Assembly (NCBI GenBank): GCA_964036155.1
Contig: OZ038422.1
Location: forward strand, 21,041,201-21,105,200
From: Diploscapter coronatus
Lineage: Eukaryota > Nematoda > Chromadorea > Rhabditida > Rhabditidae
Length of the DNA stretch: 64,000 nt
Direction: 5' to 3'
Shown: positions 22,713 to 34,500 of the stretch, piece by piece
How the letters are laid out: every line of letters starts with the position of its first letter
Position numbering within the stretch: the stretch's first letter is position 1
Position numbers and translations under genes: made by a program
Notes under the pieces: model-generated
Told to the model about the DNA's origin: nothing
Seen by the model: only the letters and a program-made list of their open reading frames with translations
The model's database searches: none

Positions 22713-22840
22713 GGCACACCCCCTATTGGGAACTGTCCTATTCGGAACAGCCCAATTCGGAACTTTTTGTGAATGGTCGAGTCAGAGGGGGGCTAACAAA
22801 ATAGTTCCGAATAGGACAGTTCCCAATAGAGGGGTGTGCC
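22713..22840. mobile_element. Short MITE with 8-bp target duplication (hAT-like)
   Basis: The 128-bp element begins GGCACACCCCCTATTGGGAA and ends with the near reverse complement (TTCCCAATAGAGGGGTGTGCC is the right end), followed inward by GTCCTATTCGGAAC. GATTTTAT flanks it directly on both sides (22705-22712 and 22841-22848), an 8-bp target-site duplication as made by hAT transposases. No reading frame of its own. Confidence 0.85.
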
Positions 22841-22887
22841 GATTTTATATCTTATAGAGACAAAAACAAACTCACCAGAATAATATA

Positions 22888-24685
22888 CTAGCAATTTTTA
22901 ATATGCTTACGATTCGCAATTAAAAAAGGTACTGTGACAAGAAATGTACTGTCCATATCGAAATACCATCGGTTGAGCTGTAAGCCAGAGAAAAATTGTA
23001 ATAGAATTTTATTATCAAGATTTTTATTTTGTTGGTATATGCTTGCGATTGTGTGAACCAGTATAGAACTCGCCTAAATTATCAAAAACTATTGAATATT
23101 ACATTATTAATATGACAAAATACTTTAGCATAAAAGGATATGTTGTATGGGATAGTATATATAAAACTATTTTTCGGCCTATCGGATACCGTATACCCAG
23201 GATATCGCATACTCTTATTTTGAAACTTTTTTCATGATTTTACGAAAATAGGTTTTTTAAATCATTTTAGCACACTTTTCAAAAGGGTAATAGTCTAAAT
23301 GATGAAAATCAATTAAATAGAAAAAAAATACGAGAATAATTGGCGCAAAAGATAGGAGTATGCGGTCCCCGATAGGCGATATTTTCCTATATATTTATGC
23401 GTAATTCATTAATAATCTTACTGTATGTAATATGACGATAGGGATAGCTTGTAGTATTAATCGAATTTCTCCTGCTTTCGCATGTCCTCTTTCACACCAA
23501 ATACGAATAAGTATGATTATGTACATTAACAGCAATAAAATATTTAAAAATATTCGTATGAAATCTGCGTATCGTGGAAGTACTATGTTAGGATATAACT
23601 AAATTTTTAATATGAACTGATAAATCGATCATTATGATCGGGTTCTAATACATTATTGATTAAATTTTTACAAGAATACTGATTCGCTAGAAAACTGTAT
23701 TCATTAGCATAATCATTTTCACGGTTCGTTTCGTGTCTATTTTACAGCACTCGCTATTTCACTACAAAACTAATAGTCCATTTTTTGAAAGATTATCGAA
23801 TATCATTTATAACAATAATGTGTTACCTTATTACCAAGTTCGCTAGAGTCTTTTCCATAATGCCAATGATAAATGGCGATCAAATAGTCAAAAATAAAGA
23901 AAAGCGTTGCGATCATTGAAATAATAATTATATTTAATACAATATATCCTCTAAATTATAACTTTAAAATTGATATTAAAGAATTAAAAAAAAGAAAGAT
24001 ACAGAGTATGAGTCTTCCTAAACCACGGCAAGATGTTAAAAAATGCACTGATACGTTGAAGTAATAATTGAATGTCCAGGGAGAATAAAGCTGAAAATAT
24101 TTGTAGTGTCATAAATTAAATATTGTATCTGTCGATATTTAGTTCAAATGCTTACACCACAGTAGAATATCCGATCCGGTGTTGAATGTTGATGGATGCA
24201 TTATACCATTACTGTTGATCATATAGAGTATCGTAACTCGTTGAATAACAAATGGTAGAATGTATCCCATAGTATTCATAATTATCATCAAAATGAAGTA
24301 AGGATACTAAATCGAAAGTTATTTGCTGCACCTTGGTATAGAAATTAAAATGTCTATTCACATTTATTGCTTGAAGAAAACTTTGTATTCATAAATTGCG
24401 CTGTTTATAATTTTACAATAAACATTAAATTATTTTGCCTTAAAATCTAACGACGTTTTTTTCAGAAATATTGAATATTATTTAAATCGACAATATAATA
24501 AATCAAACCTCTTTCTCTGTTCTAAATATATGATAAACACCACGATAGAAGAACACAATGAGGAAAACTGATGCAAATGGTGATATTCTATCGAAATAAG
24601 TTAAAAACGTTTCGGTAAATGTAATTATAAACGGTCTTAGTTCATTATGAACTAAGACATGATCTACTACTGTATTATTGCTCAT
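22888..24685 (-). CDS. Serpentine (7TM) chemoreceptor B, spliced, apparently intact
   Basis: Six exons with consistent phases give about 300 residues with several hydrophobic helices. Exon 1 from ATG 24685 (MSNNTVVDHVLVHNELRPF, then SPFASVFLIVFFYRGVYH); exon 2 about 24165-24310 (YPYFILMIIMNTMGYILPF); exon 3 about 24005-24090 (QLLLQRISAFFNILPWF); exon 4 about 23830-23955 (GYIVLNIIIISMIATLFFI); exon 5 about 23430-23600 (DFIRIFLNILLLLMYIIIL, WCERGHAKAGEIRL); exon 6 22888-23075 (LVHTIASIYQ, LNRWYFDMDSTFLVTVPFL, then ANRKHIKNC and stop). The pattern, with a short basic tail after the last helix, fits nematode serpentine receptors. The subfamily is not resolved. An extra upstream exon is possible, since exon 1 follows a CAG acceptor near 24712. 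Confidence 0.7.
23160..23395. repeat. Imperfect inverted repeat in a chemoreceptor B intron
   Basis: GGCCTATCGGATACCGTATAC on the left pairs imperfectly with GTATGCGGTCCCCGATAGGC on the right, and the outer TATATATAAAACTA pairs with the CCTATATATTTA region. The span of about 235 bp and lack of coding suggest a decayed MITE. It lies in the intron before the last exon. Confidence 0.5.
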
Positions 24686-27386
24686 TAATAATATCAATAG
24701 ATTCAAGTGCTGTTCAAAGGATGGCAAGAATGTACGGTAGAGTAAACACCTTTATATTGCTGATGCGCAACAAACTGACCATCAGAAATGAGAGATGATA
24801 AGAGAAGGAAACACAGCCATTGCTCTAACTCTCTTCAGTACGTCCACTATTTCACCAAGAAAATGGAAAATAAATGGGTGCAAATTTTCGCGCGTTAATA
24901 ATACCCTTTATCGTGATTGATTTCTGATCATATTACCGCTTAAAATGATTATTATTTATATCATAAAAGTTCTTTCTTCAAACATCTACACTACTTTCTC
25001 CATGGACAACAATATGATCACGACTAAATTAACACTTTGTCAAATATTAAATAGCTGGTTTTGAGTAACGTACTGCGCAAGAGATCTAACTTTCTTCATT
25101 TATAATTATTTTTAGCTCGATTAAGAGAATCTCTTAGGATAATAATATGTTTTCACAAACGACACAGTTTATCTTATGACTATTTACAAATTGCCTGCTT
25201 AAAATACAGATAGAAATTATTATGTTCTGGGAACGCAAACTCCACCCCTTACAATACTGTTGCACTGATTCAAAACGTGATCATTAGAAACCTTAAAAAT
25301 AAGGAGGTGCACTTCAAAGTGGATGATCACAAAACACATAATTTCATTTAAAGAACCATCCAATGGAATTGTTCTATGCAGAAAATCAGCTCATAATTCT
25401 CGTGCTCAATTGTGCTCATATAATAGGGAGACGTTTAAAAATATGTTAATTTTAATGCTAAGCATTTCGTTCAAATTTAGGGTTATAAGATATTTCGGAA
25501 CAAAAAAAAGAACGAAAAAAAGTGAATGTCACGTGATGTCGCACCGGTCAAAGTTGGAAGATTTCATCAAAATGTAAAAGCCTAACTTTTGATAGGAGCA
25601 TAAATATGAAAATATAATAACAGATTCGGAATCTACACATCACGACGAGTTAAAAAATATTGGTTTCAATACTCGAATTTCAAGTTCGTAGAACCCATTT
25701 GTGTCCCATACATTTATTGGCAAATATAGTCAATCAGATGAGTATGAAATTACATAATTTAAAAAAATGTTGTTAGGCTTTATTAATTTCCAATTAAGAT
25801 ATTGTAACAATCGAATCTCTAGAATTTGCCTTTGACTCTTTGTATACTTTATAACAAGCGATATATATAATCGGCTTAACTGTAAAGATTCATTTATAAT
25901 TATGATATAAAATAATCCTCACGAATAAACCGAAGGAAAATTCCGATTTGACGAAGAAAGCACAACACTGGTTTTGTGTGTGTCATACAACGATGATATT
26001 TTGTAGCTAAATAGGATGAAAGTATTTTTCATTTAAATTAATAAAATTACTATTTGTCAGCGCATCAAATGAAAACTTTATGTCGTCATATAAATAGGTA
26101 GCTGACGCAAAAACCTAAATCTTTGCATTTTATTAAATCTAAGACATAAGGCAAACGAAATAACGCAAGATAAGTCAATTGAGGATATAACTTTTAAACA
26201 TTGATTTTATTTTGATATTATCGATATCATGCATATTTCAGATTTCCAATTTACACTTTATCATTTCATAATATTAATGATATCGAATTTTAATTAATAT
26301 CAACTCACGTCGATAATCACAATTAATGGTATAAAGTAAGACAAATGCTTGCAAATCACAGTAGGAATTAATGACGAATATATTAAGGCCTAAATATTTC
26401 AATTTAATTTTAATTCGATTTGATCTATTCTGACATAGTAGATATATGGTGTTGCTGAAAGGAAGTCTTTTGAATAATAACATAGGGCGATATTATAAGT
26501 CAACAAAAAGCAAGCAGTTGATATCAAAAAAATCTAAATAAATATGATTCATTAACTAGTTTTGTTGCGATCTATTAAAAATACCGATGATTTAAAGTAG
26601 CAGCATTTTGTGAGTTTCTGTCTAGAAAAAATCATTTGTATAATGCAAAATATAAAATAGACTGTTGATCGCTCAAGTTCACGAGTGTATAAGCTATAAA
26701 TATTTTGTAATTGCTAGGTTAAATAATTTTGATATTCCACTTAGAGATACTAGCCACTCTGGTCTCAAAATATTCACATCCTAAGAAACATGCAATTAAT
26801 TTGATGTTCAGCAAGTTGTCGATCAAAAAGCAATCGACTTATGAGATAATTCTTTTTATAGCAAATGTAAGCATAATGTTGTTAAATAATATAAATATAT
26901 GATTGCTAATGATATTGTTCAAGGACTAAAAAGTTCATCGCTCCATTGTAAAATGTTAGCTGCGTTTCCTTTTCAGGCGTGTGGATGGTAAAAATGAAGA
27001 TTACCTAAAATTTTATAATAGACCGCATTTATGCTTTTGATAAATTTGCTTAGCGCCTTCGATAGTAATCTAGATGATTTGCATATGATTTATAATCATA
27101 CTTCAAATTGATTTTCCACTTCATAATTTTGGATCATTATAGATCCCGAAGTTTGATCATACATGTATGAGACCTTATTATAAACATGTTTTGTTTTGCT
27201 ACAAAGTAGCCACTCTTTTCAGTCTCTTGCATGAATTTGACCAGGTCATTTAGTTCTTATCTTTACTTTTGTCTGCTCATTCTCTAGTCTCTAACAGGCT
27301 AAATGCATGTAGAAATTTGCACATTTGTTGTCGACAAGTTTGCTTGACCGATCGCTTCCTCATTGTATTGATTCGCTTTCGAAAAG
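24686..27386. other. AT-rich region with chemoreceptor-like exon fragments before P450 copy 3
   Basis: Most of this stretch shows no gene. Around 25.9-26.53 kb on the minus strand are chemoreceptor-like exons, listed separately. A lone CTCCATTGTAAAA at about 26942 matches the termini of the MITE family seen at 10872 and 11774 and could be a one-ended remnant. From about 27150 the P450 5' flank begins. Confidence 0.5.
25930..26530 (-). pseudogene. Fragments of a third chemoreceptor gene
   Basis: One exon-like frame at about 26420-26520 reads FLISTACFLLTYNIALCYYS, then DFLSATPYIYYV. Another at 26311-26390, after a TTTAG acceptor and ending at a GTGAGTTG donor, reads ALIYSSLIPTVICKHLSYF, then IPLIVIID. 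Both are helix-like and in the style of receptors A and B. I could not assemble a full gene, so this may be a decayed copy or one whose other exons I missed. Confidence 0.4.
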
Positions 27387-30300
27387 ATGTTTGTATTTCT
27401 GTTGCACCTAATTTCGTTTTTGCTATTGATAATTGGAGGATTCTTACTGTAAGTCTGAGTTCGGAAATCACCCCAATTATGAAAATTCATTACAGCTATG
27501 TGTTCCTCAATCTCCTATGGCATCAGAGTTACTGGCGTCGTCAAGGCATTCCGACTCCCCCGATCTCTTTCCTAGACGGGCATTTCTTTGCCACTCGATC
27601 AAATACGGAGCCTGGAATGCTCGTGCTGAGAGACTGGGCAAAGGTAAGTTTAAAAGAAATATTTATCTGCAAAAATGAAATTTCTGGCAATCGAAAGCGA
27701 AAGTCTGGTTAGTTTCTCATTAGATAAAACCGAAGTCTGCTCACATTAGCGATAAACAATTCTCCTCTCTTTCAGAAATACGGCAAGACATACGGTATTT
27801 ATGAGGGATGTAGAACACAGTTGGTCACTTCTGATCCACACATCATAAACCAAGTCTTCCTGAAGAACTTCGAAGAATTCTATGCTAGAAAGGTAATAAT
27901 AGACTCGTAAATAAGCTATGTCACATTCCATGTACTGTAATTAGCAATATTGCAAATGACCGACCACTTGAGAGGAGATAAAAGAAACGTCTCTTTCTCA
28001 TCCCTTCTGTGAGCCTCGGATGTGTGAAAGACGAGCATTCATTAGATGACTTATTTACTTTCTTTTCGTTTTTTTTCTCGTTTTTAAGGATAATTATCAA
28101 TAATTAATCGGCTAATTTCTACAATATCGATAGAGGAAGATAATTGGAAAATGATTTTTGTGAAAATCCCGTTAAATTTTATGAAAGAATAAAGAAAAAT
28201 AAGAAAATAAATAAAAAGTCGTCAAATGAATAAATGTCGTCAACGCGCATCTGGAGCTCATAAGAGAGGGAGAAAGAAAGATGCTTTTTATCTCGTCTCT
28301 ACTAATCGGTCATTCACAATATACCCAAAGGATGAAGGGCCAATCTTGAAATAATTAGGTCTGATATGCTTTATCTTGATGATACTTGACAGCTAGTATT
28401 GCTTCATCAGGATCTTATTTTAATAGCTGTAGAAATTGATTTTAAAGTGGTTATTACATGCGGCAGAACTTTCTTATCAACCTAATAGTTCACAAGTTAT
28501 TCACCAAAGTAGAATAATTTCATAGGGGGCGTCTCATTCTGACCCAAAAAATCCCTCTCCTCGAACGCATGTTCTCCAAGCAAATGGACCTCGATGGAAA
28601 CGACTTCGTACCATTGCCAGTCAAGCCTTCACTACTGCCAATCTCAACAAGGTAACATTGATCTTCGATAAATTTCGAAATCTTCTCAACTTAGATCCAT
28701 CCAATAATTGAGGCTTCAGTGATGCAGCTGGTCGAATATTTTGATAAAGCAGCCGCCAAAGGAGAACCCATCGACTGTTACATGTAAGGAATTTGTCTTC
28801 ATAGATTATTATGTTGGAGTGTATTCAATTTCAGCTATTATCAAGAACTGACGATGCATGTTATTGCACATCTAGCCCTGGGTCAATCTGATGCAGAGAT
28901 GTTCAAGAATCCCATCAGCAAGCATCTTATCGCGGTATTCCAAACATTTTAGATTTTTCTTTTGGTCACTAAGCTTTGGCTGTACTCTTCATCAGTTCAC
29001 TATGATCGCCATTTGTAAAATGAAACATTTTGAAAACTAAGGAGTGTAAGGTAAAGGAGAAGAGCTGGTGGTTAATTTAATGATTATGATCATTTTAAAG
29101 TGGCGAAAAAGATGTACAGAATACCAAAAATAAACAAAATTTCGATTCCAGTTCTTCCAACGAGACCAGCGTCAATGGAGCAATGTAATCGGAATGATTT
29201 CTCCGAGTCTCGGTTCCCTCGTTAAAATGTCTGCATTGGCAAAGCAGAAAGTGACAGGAATATGGCAGCAGCAGCAGAAGAAGAAGGGAGTCGGACCGTT
29301 GGAAGCCATTGACAGACAGATTGAATTGGTCGTCAAAGAGAGGCAGAGACAGAGGGTAAGATTTTTTAATTGAATTTGTACCTGTACCATCATGATACAA
29401 TAAATGATAATAACTATATAGTTCAATTTGGTAGGATAAAATTTGAATTGTCTAGGAAGAAGATGAAAAGAGAGGTCTCGAGCCTGGTCAGCCCATCGAC
29501 TTCATAGATCTGTTCCTGGATGCAAAGAGTGAAGACAATAGCTGGGAAGAAGGCACAGACAATTTCCAGAGAGGGGCTGTTTCTGTAGGTTTTACATATT
29601 CTTATTTTAATTCGGTCATATCTTAGGTCTCAAAACGATTGACCTTCGACGAGATCGTGGCTCAATGCAATGTCTTCCTCTTGGCTGGGTAAGGATTTTG
29701 TGGAATTCAATTGCTCAACTCGGAAAGATTTCAACTCCAATTTCGTATTTTCAAAATCCAATTTCCAGCTTCGATACGACCGCGAACTCCCTTTCATATG
29801 CAACTTTTCTGTTGACAAAGCACCCAGAAGTGCAGCTCAAGTTGCAGGCGGAAATCGATCAAGAATGCACCTCTACTGTAAGACGATTTATAAAATTCAG
29901 CAAATGAATGAAGCTCAGCTAGTTTAGGTAATTGGACCCGAAACATTGCCCAGAATGAAATATCTGGATTGCGTGGTCAAAGAAGCACTGAGAATGTTCC
30001 CACTCGCGTCCCTGTTCAGTTCGAGAACTTGCATGAAGGATACTGTAGTTGGGGACAATATTCATCTCAAACAGGGAATGACTGTAGCTGCAGAGTAAGT
30101 TTGGATATAGTAATTAGGCGAAAGTGAAATGAAATTTTTAGCGTTTGGAGTCTCCATTATAGCAAAGAAATTTACGGAGAGGATGCTGAAGAATTCAAAC
30201 CGGAAAGGTAACAGTTCGCTTAATTCTGGATTCTCCTTACAAAAATGCGTTTGTGGTGAAACATGACAGCTTAAAACAGGGAATTCGGGAAGCAAGTACC

Positions 30301-30957
30301 CTTAAAACTCAATATGTCTCAAATAGTACTATCTAGTTCGACGATAAACCTGATAAAATGGTTCTGTGCTAAAAATTAGGCCGTAATTTTTGTGTCCACC
30401 CGTGTCCACGCAGTTTGAAGTTTACCAAAATGTGTTCATCTCGAACGACGAATTTGTGATTCTTTCGGCTAGAGAAATTTCGAATTTTATTTTTTCTTTA
30501 TAAAAATCTTATTTACAACTCTGATGGTATTTTCGAACGAAAAACTTGTTCCGAGCATCAATTCGTCAGATCTACTCGGGGGCCCTACTTAATTCATGTG
30601 TAGACAATTAAATTCTGATATCAAATTTAAGATGGCTCTCTTCCCCTCCAACTTTGGCATCTGCCTCTGTCTGGATACCATTCGGATTTGGTCCCAGACA
30701 ATGCATCGGTATTTAAATTTGCATTATTCAGCCAGCTTAATTTTCCAATTTTATGCATGAGACTTGCTCTTGTCGAAGTCAAGCTGGCTCTATGCCATTT
30801 GCTGAGGAAATTCTCCTTCGTTCAAGGACCCAAAACTGAGGTGAATTGAACTTTATATCTTCCTTTTTAAAATCAACTCTAGGAAAAGCTCCAATTATTC
30901 GGATCCGTGACGGTGGCGCCGAAGGCAGTTCACATCTACGTGAAAGCGAGGGAATGA
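27387..30957 (+). CDS. Cytochrome P450, CYP3-clan (CYP13-like), copy 3, 15 exons
   Basis: Third tandem paralogue, exon for exon like copies 1 and 2, with the anchor helix MFVFLLHLISFLLLIIGGF and the AGFDTT, KEALR, EFKPERW and FGFGPRQCIG motifs. Distinguishing features are one extra Gln in the WQQQQKKKG linker, PHIINQVFLKNF in exon 3, CNVFLLAG, and EKLQLFGSVT near the end. No disabling change was seen. The haem-exon intron again lacks AG at its 3' end. It shares many private changes with copy 2, such as KEALRM and DNIHLKQGM, so copies 2 and 3 look closer to each other or have exchanged sequence. Confidence 0.88.
27950..28319. mobile_element. MITE-like element in P450 copy 3, intron 3
   Basis: The third copy of the intron 3 element, flanked by TA, with ends TTGCAAATGACCGACCAC and the complement of CGGTCATTCACAA. 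Its right half is closer to copy 1, although its left half resembles copy 2, which suggests exchange among copies. Confidence 0.65.
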
Positions 30958-31543
30958 TTATATCTATCTGCACTCAAGCTCCAATAATCTCATTTTGAAA
31001 GCTATTATTATGTGATATTTTACACGTTACAATGTCAAATATTCCATTCGGTATATTTTACAGCTTTCGCTATATTATCTCAGATCATTTAGGCAACTCA
31101 ATTTTATTCAAATCAAATCAACACATGAAATAAACCTTCAATAGAAAACAGTACAACGTAAGGAGAGTCCTGACATTGGTGCCTTGTGCCTCTAGAATGA
31201 ATGTCTGAACAGCCCTTGCATGAAATACCCGGAAAATGATAATGTTTGATTTACCTAACCAATACAACTTAGCTCAAATACAATACATTTCTATAAGGAT
31301 AAAACACAGGTAAAAGCATGGTGAAAATTACACATAAACAAACACGGTAGTAATAAGAGACAATTAGAAGAAAATAGGGGGAAAGGAGACAACAAATAAA
31401 GTAAAAGTGAGATCTAAAGAATGATAACGACCAGATCTAGGTCGGATTACAGGATTACAATGAATTAGAATGAGAAAGAATAAAGGGGGAAAAGAAAGAA
31501 AGATGGGTGGATGGGTGGATTACCTGATCCATAGATAGTCAAC
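30958..31543. other. Convergent 3' flanks of P450 copy 3 and CNOT1
   Basis: No gene was seen. An AATAAA at 31129-31134 is a likely polyadenylation signal for P450 copy 3. Nearer CNOT1 the sequence is purine-rich on the plus strand and includes a short GGGTGGAT tandem repeat around 31504-31520. Confidence 0.5.
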
Positions 31544-34500
31544 TTAGGTTGCATTGATTTCTCCACCAATTCCTGGTTGCTGCATTTGCTGCGATCCAGG
31601 TGCTTGCTGTGCAGATGCAGGCACGCAGGTGTTCGCCACGTTTTGGAACAGACTGAAATAAGAAATAAACCAGTTTTCCATTATCGATTTATCGTATTTC
31701 TCCCAATCGCTTTGGCCGAGATTTTCTGATACAGGGTACGCCAAAGCTTTGAAATATTCACTCACTACCCTCTTAAGAATATCGATTAGAGAAGGATTTA
31801 AAAAAAGATATTTTATAGGTAGATGCAAAATTCTAAGCCTAAATTATAGGTTCTGAACAGTGCAGTAGTGAAACTTCAAAAATCTAGAAATACTTTAAAG
31901 CTATTGGCGCAACCTGAAGTTGATTCTCCAATGCGATTTCTTGAAGAATAATCTTCTTCTTCTCGAAGTAAATTGCGTGATAATCATAAACGAACCGTTC
32001 GATTTCAGGAGCGCATCTGGTGAACTCGTACTTCCAGAAATTGTAGATGGGGTTCTTGATGAGCTCGATGAACGTGATCAGCAAACCCCAGGGATGCGGA
32101 CGCAGGGCCACCAGACGCTCGAACAGAATGCGGGTGATTTGCTCCTGAAAATACAGATGAATAAACGGAGGATTTGAAAGAGGAAAATGCTAGTTTTGAA
32201 AATATTCGTTGTGCAAGATTCGCCTAGAAAATTTCTCTATGAATAAGAAACTAGGATTTCTCATCACACGTTCTTCGAATTTCAATGACAGAATTAGCAT
32301 TTCGAAATTACCAAATAAAAATGTACCTGAATGGCATCGCAGTTGGAGTTGAGGAAGAGGAACAGGAAGACGCAGCTGAAGTAGTGCGTGTGCGCGTTCG
32401 GGTAACGCAGCTGGTTTGCGATTCCATTGAACAGCAGATAGCGGCCTGGAAATAGAAATCATAATAAAGGGAAAAATGATTAATAAAGGACGTTTTTTCG
32501 AAGAATATTTTAAATGAAATTTCGATATCGAACACTTTCAAGGTTCGATTTTCATGCGACTCGACTTGATCCTTGAATAGTGGACTTCAAAAGAGACGAT
32601 ATCCTAGTATAACTAATTGAAAACTTCAATTCTGACCCTCAGTACAGAGCTGCACAGCCAGATTCTGGAATATGTCCATGTAGGCAGTGTGAGCGATCGT
32701 GTAGATCGAGATGCGCTGATGACGCTCGTGCAGGCAGTGGATCGCTCTGAATTTTCCATTTCAAATAAAGAAATGACAGATTTTGTCGATGAATTCTCAA
32801 AATGAATCCTTTCAATCATCTATAAAAATTAATATATTCTTGTATTAACTCACTTCATGCCGACATAGAGAACGAGGGCATTCATGACCGTGGTGTTGTA
32901 CTTGGCCCCCGGACTGTTGGACACCTGCAGCAGAGAGGGCAGCGCAGAGAGGAAGTCCACCTGACTGCGCGTCTCGAGGTACTTGTCCAGCTGGGTCCGC
33001 AACTCCTCGGGGATCAACTGACCCATGTTCAGGTTCGACTTGGGCTCGATTGCCATCTCGGGAATGCTGTCCACTTGCTGAAATCACTCAGTTGTAAAGT
33101 ATTTCCGAAAAGAAACTTATTTTACAAATTTCATCAAGTTTGGTGGTGTTCGCTTTTTCCTGTTTCTATCAATAATTCGTTTATTTTATCAGATATTGTT
33201 TGCAAAACCTGGCTTATTTTTATGACTTGATTTTCTACAAACCTTGAAGTTGAGAGCAAACGGATCGGGAAGTCTCATGTTGCGAGGATAGGCAGAGAGG
33301 ACGAGGTTGCGGAGCTGCACACAGTTGGGAGGGATCATGTCGCAGAACACGTAGTGGTACTCACACAACAGCTCGGGGAAGTCGTGCAAGATCACGAGCA
33401 ACACTCTGTAATAAGAATGTAAACAATTTGTTGTGATGAATACCAAAATAACCTGAGAGTTCCCTTGTAGAGAACAGCAATGGACTTGGGAATTTGGATG
33501 TTCCTGAGGAAAGGAGCCAAGAACTTGAGATGACACGTGATCAGCTGGGTGTAGGTCGCCTGAGTCTTGGCTGGGTCGACTGTCTCTCCGAGTCCAGTGT
33601 TAGCTGAAAATTGGCATTTTATCGTTAGATAGAATGAAACACTTGAAATAGAAATATGTCTAATGAAGAAATTGTCTGAATTAGCAGTTCGTATTTGTGC
33701 AAATGGTGTAATGATGTAAAGTGAAAAGATAAAATGCTTCCTCCTTCCACAGTTTACATCAAATACTATTGGGTTTTATCAGTTCGTCATTTTTGATGAA
33801 TTTCGTTTAAATTATTTTGAAAACAAATGAAAGAACTAACCGAGCAATCTTCCGATGACATTCCTGTGTCCGACGATGTCGAGCCAGGCGAATGCGAATC
33901 CGGGGACTCGTTTTGGTTGCAGCGAGTAGAGGGCCTGTCCGAATGCCTCCAACACTGACCACGCAATCTGCTCCAGAGCTGCTCCGTGATCGGGACCTGC
34001 AATATTGAGCAAATAAACAAGAAAATGCTATATTAGTGTGAAGATAGCACTCTTAGAAATGAAAGTTGTATACAAATTTCTTGACCTACAAAATAGGAAA
34101 ACGAAAGAAAAACATACCCGTGAGCTCATTGAAGAGGGAGATGAGGATTCTGTGATAGGGCATCGCGTTGAAGTCGTTGCGACGCACTTCATGGTCCATG
34201 TGCAGAACCCCGACAACGATGTTCAGCAACTGAAAGGAGGGCATTATTGTTGAAAGTCAAAATTAGTCAATAACCTTCTTGAGCAAATTGATCTTGTTTG
34301 CAGCCTGACTCATGTCCGAGTGCTTGATCATCAATCTAAAACTTTCAAGTGAAATATATAAACGATCGAATTTTCAGATTATTTTAACTCTATAATCATC
34401 ACGTTTAATCATTTACTTGGCAATTTTGTCTTGATTGGGAAAAACCTACGCCATGAGTTTGACGAAAGCATCGAGTGTGTAGTAGCATCTCTGCCTGACG

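Larger units (their letters stand above)
27150..31160 (+). repeat. P450 duplication unit 3
   Basis: A direct repeat of the P450 gene with a shorter 5' flank than units 1 and 2, lacking the HIBCH-derived part, but with the full 3' flank shared with unit 2. Confidence 0.85.

Noticed and set aside
15707..24685. P450 copy 2 nested in a 7-kb intron of chemoreceptor B, using the exon at 15707 as last exon
   Set aside because: Chemoreceptor B reads to its own stop at 22888 and the join would be out of phase.
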